Shown in pieces: positions 10,497-21,672 of a stretch of 64,000 bases of DNA. The stretch is taken from positions 13,246,787 through 13,310,786 of the forward strand of contig NC_092690.1 of NCBI RefSeq assembly GCF_964275005.1, given 5' to 3'. Positions within the stretch are counted from its first letter, which is position 1. Each line of letters starts with the position of its first letter. Below the pieces are notes generated by a model, which was not told the DNA's origin, ran no database searches, and saw only the letters and a list, made by a program, of their open reading frames with translations. A program made the translations under genes and the position numbers. This DNA comes from Diadema setosum. Lineage: Eukaryota; Echinodermata; Echinoidea; Diadematoida; Diadematidae.

Positions 10497-11290
10497 TCCC
10501 TACCGTGGGAGGGGGTATCCTCCTCCCACACCCTCCCCCGCTCGGTCGCTTCGCTCCCTCGACGAGGATCTCACACCATCACATAATATACCCCTGTATG
10601 TTAAGATCATAGTCCTTCCAACTGATTTTTTTTCAATATGTTAATTCCCTAGAAATTTGCTTTTAAATGTTCTACAAACGCAACTTTTATACAAGTGTAC
10701 TCTGTTTTCACAAAAAGTCCCTACCGTGGGAGGGGGTATCCCCCCTCCCACACCCTCCCCCCGCTCGGTCGCTTCGCTCTCTCGCCGAGGATCTCGCACC
10801 ATCACATTATTAATGTACTCCCGTATGTTATGATCATAGTCCTTCCAACTGATTTTTTCAATATGTCAATTCCCTAGAAATTTACTTTAAATTCTCTATA
10901 AACGCGACTTTTATACTCTGTTTTTACAAAAAGTCCCTACTGTGGGAGGGGGTATCCCCCCTCCCACACCCTCCCCCCGCTCGGTCGCTTCGCTCCCTCG
11001 CCGAGGATCTCACACCATCACATTATTATGTACTCCCGTATGAATCATAGTCCTTCGCATTGATTATTTTTCACTATGTTTAATTCCTTAGAAATTTGCT
11101 TTTTCATGGTCTATAAACGCGACTTTTGTACCCTGTTTTACAAAAGCTCCCTACAGTGGGGGGGGGGGGGGGAATCCCCCTTTCCACACCCCCCCCCCCC
11201 GCTTGCTCGCTCCGCTCCCGCGCCGAGGATCTCACATCGCACATAAATGTGCCCCCGTTGACATTTTGCCCCCCAAAAACCAGAAGTGTT
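10497..11290. repeat. ~215 bp subrepeat array, four copies
   Basis: The TCCCTAC anchor recurs at 10497, 10718, 10934 and 11148 (periods 221, 216, 214). The unit is the same as at 9235-9850, with GATCTCACACCATCACAT following the hairpin in each copy. Confidence 0.85.
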
Positions 11291-11305
11291 CCGGCGCGCT
11301 TGTCA

Positions 11306-11540
11306 GTGGATCATACCAGTCGGCGAAGGTTTTCGACTTGAGGAGGTTTTCCAAGGTGAAAAGTCTCATTCTGTCGGAGACTAAGCATGGAATGGTCATA
11401 TGCCAGTTTGGCTCTTTTAAACCATTCCAAGAACTTGTTCTGTCAAAGATGGCGGAAAAGATGATGAAATTGCCCAACGCTGGAAGGAGTTCGGTTGAGT
11501 CGGAGGTTAGGAGGAAAATGTTCAATAATGTCCTTTTTAT
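11306..11540 (+). pseudogene. Unrecognised coding-like segment, possible exon
   Basis: One open frame covers this segment and contains SAKVFDLRRFSKVKSLIL, CQFGSFKPFQELVLSKMAEK and NAGRSSVESEVRR. Composition and codon use look more protein-like than the flanking AT-rich repeats. A homologous but frameshifted segment sits at 905-1030. The frame is fused upstream to the TIR element and downstream to a TTCAA-rich tail, so neither end is a natural start or stop. Candidate donors exist (GAG|GTTAGG) but are weak. It may be an exon of a multicopy host gene or a captured fragment. I do not recognise the domain. Confidence 0.35.
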
Positions 11541-12440
11541 CGTTTTTCAATTCAATTCTATTCAAACTTTATTTCATTTTTCGAAAAGAACATTAACAGT
11601 TAACTTTCTTTGGTAACAGAGAATAAGGTTCCATAATCAAAATAAAGTAAATTGAGAGAAATAAAATTTTGAGCCTTGGTAACAGATACGTTGTAATGTA
11701 AATTGACTGACTGAAGTGATAAAGAAGATATAACAATACGCAAAAAATCGAAAAATGGAGGGACCCATTAAAAAGATAATGCTTGTAGAATGTGGGCCCC
11801 TCAGGTACAGAATGTCAATAGAAAATGAACTGATGCAAAAAGGGGGAAAAGGCTGGGAATAAAGTCAGAGAAAAAAAGTATCTTTCACCCGGGATATACA
11901 CTAACATCACTTTTTTTTTTATTCGTTCATTCGGGTTTTTCCCCTCGCTCTTGGGGATGGAAATGGACTTGAGAAGCAAAGCAGTCTCTATGAATATTCA
12001 AAGAAGCAAGTTGATGGTGCATGCTCTCACAATTTCTTATTTATTCCATATTCGAAAATTACAAAAATCTCATGTTTTAGCTGTATAAATGCAAACTTGC
12101 ATTAAAACCATCCAAAATTAGAAGAAGAAAAAAAATAGGTTAACTCTGATATATTTAGGTATGGTAATATTATCTTCCCTATAATAGGTAAAGATAAAAT
12201 TTTTCCAGATTTCATAATATTCATAGAAGCTTGTGAGGGTATAGCATCATCAATTCGCTCATTTCAATATTCATAATGACTGGTCAAGAATTGTTTGTAG
12301 AAGAAATGAAAAAGTTGAGAATGTCATATCTTCCTTATTTTGATTTCTGTATTTCTTTTTTTGGGGGGGGGGGTTGAGGGACGCTTTTTTGTCTTTCTTT
12401 TAGAGTTTATCAATTTTGAGGTGGATTTCTTCTGCAACGT
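11541..12440. other. AT-rich stretch, possible intron or LINE remnant
   Basis: It opens with a TTCAATTCAATTC-type microsatellite (11548-11566) like the tail of the LINE at 34679-38416, but no RT coding is present. It also contains T and G homopolymers near 11910 and 12361. Nothing else is recognised. Confidence 0.4.
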
Positions 12441-12446
12441 TTCCAT

Positions 12447-12671
12447 GTGTGTGCTTTCATCTTACAAAAAGGATTAGACCGTGCAACGCAGAATGCAAAG
12501 GACAGGTGGTCCAAAAGGATTCTGCATATCGGGGCGACCTCGCCATTTGCAGATTTCGCTGAGAAGCTCACTCTAGTATACAAAAAGCTCTGTGAAGATG
12601 AATCCTCAACTCATCTCACATCGGAGGTTTTCATCATGGTCGTCAACAACAAACATCACTCGATGCTTTAA
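12447..12671 (+). CDS. Unrecognised coding-like exon
   Basis: An open frame of about 74 codons contains LDRATQNAKDRWSKRILHIG and FADFAEKLTLVYKKLCEDES, with amphipathic, charged composition unlike the neighbouring repeats. A pyrimidine-rich stretch ending in AG precedes it (about 12455-12470), so a splice acceptor there is plausible and the ATG at 12447 need not be the true start. It ends at a TAA that overlaps an AATAAA signal at 12670. It could be the last exon of the gene represented at 11306-11540, but that is only inferred from order and strand. No family is recognised. Confidence 0.3.
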   Translation: MCAFILQKGLDRATQNAKDRWSKRILHIGATSPFADFAEKLTLVYKKLCEDESSTHLTSEVFIMVVNNKHHSML

Positions 12672-12679
12672 TAAAAAAA

Positions 12680-13241
12680 AGGAAAGACTAAAGGAAAATA
12701 ACAACATTCGCTTTTGATAGGCCAACAGAGAAATTAAGCTGTCCGTCATGACTGTATTGATAATAATGTGAACTAACGCCCTCTATTGGCAATGAAATTA
12801 CTGCAGCAAGCCCTTTCGGACAAATTGTCATAATTATCACACATTTATGTAGCGTGTGTGTCAAGTGAAGTGTAGTTAAAATGATAATGAGAACCGCACT
12901 TCCATCCTTCGGGGCACTTTGGACGGTAAAATCCGGCCTCTCCAATACAAGGTGTTTGACATCACTTCTCTGGCAAGGATCGACCCACCATGACCGTGAG
13001 GACTAGTCTGCTATAATCACGACACAAAGACATAAAAAGCATCACATCAATCGTGCTGTGCAATATTTCCGACACTTTTTTTTTTAATAAAATCCTAGCA
13101 CATTATAATGGCTCCCTTCACGCCAAGCCTTTTTGTGCGGCCAAAGGCCAGAGGGGGCGCTATACAAGTTTGACTTGTATACAGGATGATTGGCAAGAGT
13201 CACAATCCTGGACTATAATGAAAAACTTTGTCTTTCCTTTT
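12680..13241. other. Non-coding flank of the inverted-repeat element
   Basis: No gene is seen. The plus strand at 13148-13160 reads CCAGAGGGGGCGC, a good match to the CTCF core. A related CGCCCTCTATTGGC lies near 12779. Confidence 0.4.
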
Positions 13242-14230
13242 AACCGGGGGGCCAAAAGCTGAAAACAGAGGTCGAGTTGCACTCTCTCTACAAACTAAGT
13301 AGACCATGCTTATTTTCAAGTTTTTATTGTAACAAACAACATTTCACTGGTCTACCTCAAAAAATTTGTTGCGAAAGCCTCCAAATCCAAGATGGCGTCC
13401 AAGATGGCCGCCATATTTACTGAATTTGTTATTTAAACGATAGAATTCGATAGAAACATCAGATTTCAACAAATGTGATGTCATATGAAAGAGAATAAAA
13501 TTTTCTACAAGTTGATACCATTTTTGTGGGTTATTGTGATAACTGGATTGAGAGTTTGAGGAAAAAACACTCATTTTTTGATATTTTTCTGAAAAAAGGA
13601 AAATCATGAAAATGCTTGATTCAGCATAACTCAGAGAAAGACTGAAGGATTATCTTGAAACGTTTCAAGAATTTTGTTTGACATATAACTAATATTTGGA
13701 GAAAATTAGGGGTCAGTATCATTTTTGGTTCAGGAGTTATAATGTCTCAAACTTGAAAACTCACTATGTAAAAATGGCCACGTTAGTTGTGACCAACACC
13801 TTGTTGTTCTTAAAAAAGTCTGCGCGCGCCAAGACTACTACACGCACCACTGGCACTGGCGCTTGCAGCAGTGCCAGTGGTGCGTGTAGTAGTCTTGACA
13901 AATGCAGACTTTTTCTTTGACAAACAAGGGTTTGTGCCTGCAAACTAACTTTTCATACCAAGTGGTAGCTCAGGTGATACTGATCGCTATTATTTCAAAG
14001 TAGATTGTTCTGAAGCAGATGAGATGAAGCCAAAAAAAAAAAAAAATTCAAATAGAGGTAGTAGCTTGAAACTTGGCACCAATCTTGTTATAGATAGTTT
14101 AAGACAGAATTTAGATCAACCGCTAAAAAAAAAAAAAAAAAAAAATCAAGATGACAGCCATCAAAGTTGACATAGTGTATTGCGCCAAATTAAATGTATT
14201 ATTTCGTTTTTGATACAAATTTGTCTGTTG
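13242..14230 (+). repeat. Left inverted arm
   Basis: It is the reverse complement of about 16800-17755. Shared landmarks include GAGTTGCACTCTCTCTAC, the AAGATGGCGTCCAAGATGGC motif pair and a large hairpin at 13831-13896. Confidence 0.8.
13831..13896. repeat. 28 bp perfect hairpin inside the left arm
   Basis: The 28 bases from 13831 (AAGACTACTACACGCACC...) are exactly complementary to 13869-13896 across a 10-base loop. The right-arm counterpart at 17101-17166 keeps the structure with two mismatches. Confidence 0.92.
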
Positions 14231-14339
14231 TGCTATCTTAAACCGTCTTAAGTTTTTATGGACACATTTTTAAAACCAGTTATATTCCACTCTCCGAAAA
14301 AGAAAAAACAAATCGAGTGGAAGTTTTTACTTCTGATGT

Positions 14340-14700
14340 GAGGAGTGAATAACAGAAAACGGTGAATTTAGAGTGAAATTGGAGTGACTTTTGAGTGAAA
14401 ATGTTCATTTTCACTCATTTTAGAGTGACCTTAGGCAGAGCTCCACACTAACTTTTATATTTGGTGGCCCAAAGGCAAATATCCGACCTTTTTGGTGGCC
14501 CGATCAGGCCACCAAATTCTTCATTTCTGACATTTTGGTGGCCCGACGTGCGTTTTTTGTGGCCCCGGGCCACCGGACCACCGTTAGTGTCGAGCCCTGC
14601 CTTAGGGATCACTCGTCACTCTTCGAGTGATCCCCGAGGTCACTCTAAAATGAATGAAAATGAACATTTTCACTCTCGAGTGATCCTGATATCTAATATA
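14340..14700. repeat. GAGTGA-rich inverted repeat hosting a MITE
   Basis: The motif GAGTGA or TCACTC is repeated many times. AGTGAAAATGTTCATTTTCA near 14395 is mirrored near 14660, and AGAGTGACC and GGTCACTCT face each other. The MITE at 14436-14599 landed near the centre of this foldback. Confidence 0.7.
14436..14599. mobile_element. 164 bp hAT-like MITE
   Basis: The ends are inverted repeats, CAGAGCTCCACACTAAC on the left and GTTAGTGTCGAGCCCTG on the right. They are flanked by the identical seven bases CCTTAGG (14429-14435 and 14600-14606). CAG...CTG termini with a 7-8 bp duplication fit the hAT superfamily. The interior is rich in GGTGGCCC and its complement. Confidence 0.75.
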
Positions 14701-15629
14701 GGAAAGCATCTACCAATGGCATAAGTTCAGATCAATTGTGACACTATAACCCACATGAAATCAGCCTAAAAACAATGTAAGAAAAATCTGATAACGGAAA
14801 ATACAGTTTCAGCATGCTTTTGTAAATGTGAATATACAGCACGAATAATCAATTTGGACAATTTTATTCGAATAATATACTGAAAAGTAATTTCGCACAA
14901 CACATTTAAGAGCAAAGTTGAGAAATTGCCGCCATGTTGGATTTTTTTTTTTTTTTTTTTTTGGGGGGGGGGGGTTCGGATCAGAAGGGCTTTCAAGGAC
15001 ATCTACGGATCGAACATTATTACACATAAACCATCATCATTCACGTTTCTACAACAGCAGAGTAACATACAAGTAAAAAAGCATATCTTTGATACAAAAG
15101 CATTTCTTTTTTTGTCAAAGATTGGGCCTTACCCAAACGCTGGAATGAGCTCCACCCCCCTCCCCCCCCCCCAAAAAAAAAGACCCTCAATATGGTTACA
15201 CTAGTGCAATATCGTTCGGATGTATAGAAACATGTAGTAGACAGCAATATAAGAAGATTAAAAAAACATATCAAATTATAAGTTATAAGTTGAGATTCAA
15301 CTTTGACGCAACACACTAAAGGTATTGTTTACCATTGGGAGAGATATCACATTCGATTTATATGTGCAGGTTAGTTGTATTACAAAACATTCTACCATGT
15401 AAAAAAAAAAAAATTATAATAAAGCCTAAAACATACGGAGATATCACCATTTCTTTTCAAGAAACCATAACCATGATAACTGTTGACATAAAAAAACATT
15501 CTTATCAGATCTATTTAGTATATCTAACAATATTTAGCATTAATTATACTGACTTAAGTTTGTACATTAATCCCTAACTCACAGTTTAGAACTAGTTTGA
15601 GGGATTAAGTAAAGCTGGGTTTTTGTTTT

Positions 15630-16495
15630 ACGTGCACAATGGTAAATAATGCCTTGAACGACAACCTCGATTAATTACCGCCATCTTGAATTTTGTGTGG
15701 ATACTATTTTTATCGCTAAATATTACACATTGGCAAAATTTGTGCCAAATTTCAAGCTCCTATCTCTTTTTGGAAAATACTTTCTGTTCAATCTTATCTG
15801 CCTCAGAACAATCTACTATGATGAAATGCTACAGTAATAGCGACCAGCGTCACCTACACCACTTGGCATGAAAAGTTAGTTTGCAGGTACTTGCAAGTCA
15901 CTAGACCATTACAGTATTACATGTGACCATGTAAACACATTGTAAGCAAAATTTATAATGCATAAATATAATTTTTTCAAGTTTTAGATGTTAACTTGTC
16001 AAAGCGTATGATATTGCCTGTAATTCCAGAAATATGAATTATGTCTCAATCTCAGTAAATCTCAATCTCAATCGCAGGTTTCACAATAATTCTTCAGTTC
16101 TTCTTTGATAAATACTAAATCATGCATTTTTACATTTCTTCCTTTTTTCAAAACAATATAAAAATATGGATCCCCCCAAAAAAGAGAAGCAAACAACCCC
16201 CCCCCCCAATTTATCACAATACACAGCTAAAGTGGTATCAACTTTTAGAAAGTTTTACTCTCCTTCATATGGCATCAAATTTGTTGCAATCCAATGTCTC
16301 TATCAAATTTTATGTTTGAAATGTTAATTTCAATAAAATGGCGGCCCTGTTGGACCGCATCTGTACTTTGCAACAAATCTACTGAGGTGTACTTACGGAA
16401 CATTGCTTAGTATTCTTAATGTTATGTATGGTCTTGTTTATAGGGAGAGTGGAACTCGAAAAGTAAGCACGTTCTTGGATTTGACCCTCTGTGAC
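15630..16495. repeat. Diverged extra copy of the right arm
   Basis: The order of landmarks matches the right arm at 16840-17750: TGGCAAAATTTGTGCC, CTGCCTCAGAACAATCTACT, GTTAGTTTGCAGG, the ATGGCGGCC block, the AGTGGAACTC block and TTTGACCCTC. Similarity is much lower than between the two main arms. This indicates an older tandem copy or an earlier insertion of the same family. Confidence 0.6.
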
Positions 16496-16799
16496 GTCTT
16501 TGGGAACAGATGCGTGTAAATAACATATTATGTAAAATGGGATTTCAAGTGTGAGACATTATAACTCCTGAACCAAATACAATACTGACCTCTAATTTTC
16601 TCCAAATATTGATTATATGGGAAAGATGTTAATTTCTGCATGGTTTTCATAAACATTTTTAATTTTATTTCTTCTTACTTTTTAGAGAAATATTCATGGT
16701 GCATTCTGAAAATGTCACCATAAAAACCTAAGATGGTTTGAAATGGCATTAAAATGTTCAGAATATATAAAAACCATATAAATAGACAGCAAAACAGAC

Positions 16800-17755
16800 A
16801 AAATTGTATCAAAATCGAAATGATACATTTACTTTGGCGCAATACACTATGTCAGCTTTGATGGCCTGCAATCTTAAATTTTTTGAGTGATTGATCCAAA
16901 TTTTGTTTTAAACTTTCTAAAGCAAGGTTGTTTCAAGCTTCTACCTCTATTTGAAAGATATTTTTTGCTTCATCTCATCTGCTTCAGAACAATCTACTTT
17001 GAAATAAAAGCAATCAGCGTCACCTGAGCTACCACTTGGTATGAAAAGTTAGTTTGCAGGCACAAACCCTTGTTTGTCAAAGAAAAAGTCTGCGTTTGCC
17101 AAGACTACTACACGCACCACCGGCACTGCTACAAGCGCCAGTGACAGTGGTGCGTGTAGTAGTCTTGGCGCGCGCAGGCTTTTTTACGACCAACAGGGTC
17201 TTGTCACAACTAAAGTGGCCATTTTTACATAGTGAGTTTTCAAATTTGAGACATTATAACTCCTGAACCAAAAACTGTACTGACCCCTAATTTTCTTCAA
17301 ATATTAATTATATGTCAAACAAAATTCTTGAAACGTTTCAAGATAATCCTTCCGTCTTTCTTTGATTTATGCTGAATCAAGCATTTTCATGATTTTCCTT
17401 TTTTTCAGAAAAATATCAAAAATTAGTGTTTTTTCCTTAAAATCTCAATCCAGTTATCACAATAACCCACAAAAACTTGTAGAAAATTTTATTCTCTTTC
17501 ACATGACATCAAATTTGTTGAAATCTGATGTTTCAATCAAATTCTATCTTTCAAATAACAAATTCAGTAAATATGGCGGCCATCTTGGACGCCATCTTGG
17601 ATTTGGAGGCTTTCGCAACAAATTTCTTGAGGTAGACCAGTGGAATGTTGTTTGTTACAATAAAAACTTGAAAATAAGCATGGTCTACTTACTTTGTAGA
17701 GAGAGTGCAACTCACTCGTTAAGTAAGCGACTTTTTGGGGTTTGGCCCTCCGGTT
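16800..17755 (-). repeat. Right inverted arm
   Basis: It mirrors the left arm at 13242-14230, including the hairpin (17101-17166) and the double ATGGCGGCCATCTTGGACG block near 17570. The ORF of about 135 codons across it is not protein-like. Confidence 0.8.
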
Positions 17756-17874
17756 ATTTTATTTGTTGATATCTTGAACAGGACGAGAATAAAGGTGAAA
17801 TATACTAGCATGTGAGTATGATTAGTATCAAATTGAATATGTAATCGTTGGGATGGTAACTATAAATTAGTTAA

Positions 17875-18235
17875 AGTGACTGTACAGTTCCGGTTGAGGG
17901 GAGTATTCGGGTTTATAATATTCCTAAGTGAGATAATGAGAAACCTCTTATGAAATATGAAAGAGCATGTAATTTTAAGAAGGAGTCAACGTTTATTGGA
18001 TGAAAATTGGTTTTCAAATGGCCGAGATATCAAAACAAAAAGCGATAATAATAAAAAGCGACAGGCCACGACTTTTATCGGGATCTCTTTGTTTCACCTA
18101 TAGTTTTTGGATATTTCAGTCATATCAAAACCGATTTTCACTAAATAAACTTTTGATTTCCCCTATAGTGGTTTCTGAATGCTCGCAACACATAAAAAGT
18201 TAAATCCTCACCTCAACCAGAATTGTACACACTCT
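17875..18235. mobile_element. TTAA-flanked MITE, copy 1 of a pair
   Basis: TTAA lies on both sides (17871-17874 and 18236-18239). The ends are AGTGACTGTACAGTTCCGG on the left and AGAATTGTACACACTCT on the right. It is the same family as 39134-39516, sharing CCTAAGTGAGATAATGAGAA and TTGGTTTTCAAATGGC. The two halves fold on each other through GATATC/TGAAAACC segments. No protein is encoded. Confidence 0.88.
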
Positions 18236-18329
18236 TTAACACTCTGTCATACTTGCCCATAAGTTTGTGTGAGATTTGTAGGCATTTGACTTATTTGCAC
18301 ACAGAGAGTAAAATGAGAATGTGGCGCAA

Positions 18330-18460
18330 ACATAATATAACTGTGTGAATTGAAAGAATGTAGCAATATAACTAGACACATGTAAAATCGGACAATTCGT
18401 TCAAAATCCCGGTTCAAAAGTTATGCATTGTTAAAGTTCGTGTTCAGCCATAGTCTTTTG
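18330..18460. mobile_element. Relic of a 2096/3452-type MITE end
   Basis: GAATTGAAAGAATGTAGCAATATAAC and the later GGACAATTCGTTC and AAAAGTTATGCATTG match the subterminal part of the MITEs at 2096-2640 and 3452-4009. The partner end is missing, so this is a truncated relic. Confidence 0.6.
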
Positions 18461-18625
18461 CAAAGGCAGCTCGCTATAATTTCGGCACACGCAGACGGAG
18501 AAATCTCTTCCCACCACTCCCTGCTGAGAGCGATGAACTCGCACATCCCAACGCGCGACCGGCGAGCTGCGAGAGTAGCTAGCTCCCATTAACGGGCTCT
18601 CACCCATAAATATTTCCCCATAGGG

Positions 18626-18915
18626 ATGTGTGTTAAAAATCAAATTTCAAAAAATTCTGTAAAATAGCTGGGAGAAATGAGGTGTTTTAGCTTCACTAAC
18701 CTGGATAAGTGAGATATACCCTTTTATCCATCAAATTTTCAGGGTGGATTCTTCAGTCCAAATTCTGTCCAGGGGTCCGCAAAGCGAGACTACGAGTTCT
18801 TGTCACTCAAAAAAATCACCTATTTTCCGTACACGTACCCAATGAAATATAGTCCCCTCAAATTCCATCAGAAAAGCTTTCATCTTCCAACCCAAATGCA
18901 GTTTGTAGAGGAATT
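18626..18915. repeat. Dispersed repeat, copy 2
   Basis: This is a close match to 7290-7610 in the same orientation. In both copies the left boundary follows a CCCCAT-containing segment, which in copy 1 became the 42 bp palindrome. Confidence 0.8.
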
Positions 18916-19385
18916 CATACTCAATATCTACAGCCATTCATTTTTTGCCAAACTACATCATTGATTTTTAATCATTTTTTTTTCTTCATTTATTTTGGTA
19001 TCTTTGGAACGAATTTGTGAAGGGCTCTGGGACATTCCATTGTATTTACGGGTGTTAGCCCTTGACCAAGCACTTCATGAAAACTGATTCACTGTACATT
19101 ACTTGGTAATACATACTGTACTATTCTACTGCTGTGCAAATACCACTGCAGTACATGTAACTTGATTGACACCGTAATACCTGATTGGTAGGTGACTTGT
19201 TCGATACGAAAGACAGAAGGATGCGAGGTGCAGTGGGAGCTTTCGACATACATGTTTGTATTGTCTCTGGTAAGCAATTTGGTCTGTACATGCTAACCAA
19301 TGGAGTGATGCAAGAATAAACGAAACAGAGATGTATGAGATAGAGATATGGAACATAAACTGATAATATCAATGATAAGATTATA
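18916..19385. other. Flank of the BEL element, no gene seen
   Basis: AT-rich sequence with no recognisable feature. Its last five bases, CTTAC (19386-19390), are the left target-site duplication of the BEL/Pao element. Confidence 0.5.
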
Positions 19386-19407
19386 CTTACTGTCATGAAA
19401 TGACCTT

Positions 19408-19455
<48 letters not shown>

Positions 19456-19459
<4 letters not shown>

Positions 19460-21260
19460 TGGAGCGGCATAGCCGAACAATTGTGCATTTTGTGATAAAA
19501 GCACCAAATTTCGTACACAGGTTGACAATCACGTTCAGATCAAATTTAGATATTGGGCCATCGTAAATAGCGCCCTCAACGTCCATGGCAGCCATTTTTC
19601 AAAATGGCTGCCATAAATGCCATGTTTTCGTAAAAAATGCTAATTTTAGGAGAGAAAAGTAAACAAGATATTGGTTACAAATGGGAAATTACATTCAAAA
19701 TAAATCTAGATATCGAGCCATCGGAAATAGCGCCCTCAACGCCCATGGCAGCCATTTTTCAAAATGGCCGCCATAAATGTCATTTTTTTTCAAAACATTT
19801 GCTAACTTCAGAAGGGAAAGCCAGTAAGATTTTGCAAACAAGTGGGAAATTACATTCAAAATGAATTTAAATATTTTGCCATTGTTAACTGCGCCCTCAA
19901 CGTCCATAACAGCCATTTTTTAAAATGGCTGTCTAATGTGCCACTCCTTCGATGATTTTGCAAATTTCAGAAGGGAAAAGTTAATAAGATTTTGCCCATA
20001 AATATTAATTACATTCAAAATAAATCTAGATATTGGGCCATCGGAAATTGCGCCCTCAACGGCCATGGTAGCCATTTTTTCAAAATGGCCGCCATAAATG
20101 CCATTTTTTGTTAAAAAATGCAAATTTCAGAAGGAAAAGCCAATTGTTTTTTCTCTTTTGTGCAAACAAGCGGGAAATTACATCCAAAATAAATCCAGAT
20201 ATTTGGCAATTGAAAATTGCGCCCTCAGTGGCTATGGCAGCCATTTTTTTTTTTAAATGGTCACCATAAGTGCCACTTTTTCATTTAAAAAAAATGCTAA
20301 TTTCAAAAGGAAAAGTCAATGAAATTCTGGTTATAAATGGGAAATGACATTTAGAATAAATCTCAATATTGGTCCATCGGAAATTGCGCCCTCAACGGTC
20401 ATGACAGCCATTTTTCAAAATGGCCACCATAAATGCTATATTTTCGAAAAGATTTACTAAAATTAGAAGGGAAAGCCAACGAGATTTTGCAAACAGGTGG
20501 GAAATTACATTCAAAAGTAAACTTATTGGGCCATTGCGAATTGCCCCCTCAATGGCCATTCCAGCCATTTTTCAAAATGGCCACCATGAATGTCTTTTTT
20601 TCGTAAAGTGTTGCAGACGTCAATCAGAATTTCCACAAAGGTGGAAAATTACATTCAACCTGAATTTGATAATAGGCCATCCAAAAGTGCACCCTCAAAA
20701 GCCATAGCAGCCACTAAGTTTCAAACAGCTGCCATGGATGCCCCCCCCCCACCATTTTTTTCCCAAAAATTTGCTGATGTCAGAAGGAAAAGTCAATAAG
20801 ACTTTGCAAACAAGTTGAACATTCTGCTCAAAAATAAATTTAAGTATAAGGTCTTCTTAGAAGGCGCCCTCAAGGGCCATGCTGACCGCCATGGATGTCT
20901 GCTTCTTTTTTATTTTCTTTTTTTTTTGTTGGAAAGATTTGCTAATTTCATAGAGAAAATCAATGAAATTTGTACATATGTTGAAAATCATATTCAAAAG
21001 AAAATAATATATGAGGCCATTACAAATGGCACCATCAAGGACCATGGCAGCCATTTTCCAAATGGCCACTATAAATGCTATTTATTTTTTGAAAATATGA
21101 TAATGCCAGAAGACAATACAATTTCTTGTGGAAATTGACAAAAGATATTCAAATAAATTCAAGTTTGAATTTGAATTTGAATTTGAAATGAAGATATTGA
21201 GCCACCATTTAAACATCGTCCCCAACGGCTATGGCAGCTCTTTGTCAAAATGGCTTCCAC
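19456..21260 (+). repeat. Left arm: ~11 modules of ~165 bp
   Basis: The GCGCCCTCAACG-type anchor recurs at about 19571, 19731, 19892, 20051, 20220, 20387, 20544, 20690, 20865, 21031 and 21217. Each module contains an ATGGCAGCCATTTT...AAAATGGCNGCCAT hairpin and a GGGAAATTACATTCAAAAT block. Outer modules are regular and inner ones increasingly degenerate. Confidence 0.88.
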
Positions 21261-21672
21261 ACACTCCTTTTTTTTTATTTGCCTATTCCAGAAGGAGAAA
21301 GCAATAGAATACTGCTAAAGAGCAATTATATCTAATGCAATCTGGTGTTCAAAGAAATTTAAATAAAAAAAAAAAAGGTTTCATTGATGGGTTAGTTCTA
21401 AATTCATGTTTTCAGTTTAGTTCTAATTGTAGTATTTCGCGTGTGACGGCTAACAGTATGGATATCAAATGTATGTGTTTTTATGGAAGCATAGCATAAA
21501 GTAAATTAACTTTTTTTCGTAAAATGAAAGGCCATTAAGAATGTCTTAAGAATGTTTAGGAAGTCACATTTTAGAATAGATACACGTCATATAGTCCCAT
21601 ATATTCAATGATATGGTGTTACTGTCAAAGTTGATACATGGCGCCATTATCCCTGGATATTCATATTACTCT

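Larger units (their letters stand above)
8604..11299. mobile_element. Compound TIR element made of two head-to-tail units with ~215 bp subrepeats
   Basis: The left end reads CCAAGGGCGCCGGAAGC and the right end GTTCCGGCGCGC, which are imperfect inverted repeats. The seven bases TTGTCAG occur just outside both ends (8597-8603 and 11300-11306) as a possible target duplication. Near 9852-9862 the junction GCGCGCTTGACAAGGGCGCC joins two copies. Both copies start with a G/C-run block (GGCACTTGCCCC...AAAATGTTGGGGGGGC) spaced 1251 bases apart. The first copy carries three and the second four ~215 bp subrepeats. No transposase is encoded, so I call it non-autonomous with superfamily unassigned. Confidence 0.65.
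13242..17755. mobile_element. 4.5 kb element with ~1 kb terminal inverted repeats
   Basis: The left end (AACCGGGGGGCCAAA) and right end (TTTGGCCCTCCGGTT) are inverted copies, and the inverted similarity continues for roughly 950 bases on each side. The left arm is about 13242-14230 and the right arm about 16800-17755. Ends of the form TA|ACCGG...CCGGT|TA would fit a TA target as in Tc1/mariner-type elements, but the flanking T/A makes this ambiguous. Between the arms lie a 164 bp MITE and a diverged extra copy of the arm (about 15630-16495). No transposase ORF is visible, so it is probably non-autonomous. Confidence 0.7.

Noticed and set aside
11541..11820. 3' end of an antisense or sense LINE marked by TTCAATTCAATTC
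   Set aside because: No RT coding or hairpin adjoins it and the orientation is ambiguous. It is noted only as a microsatellite.
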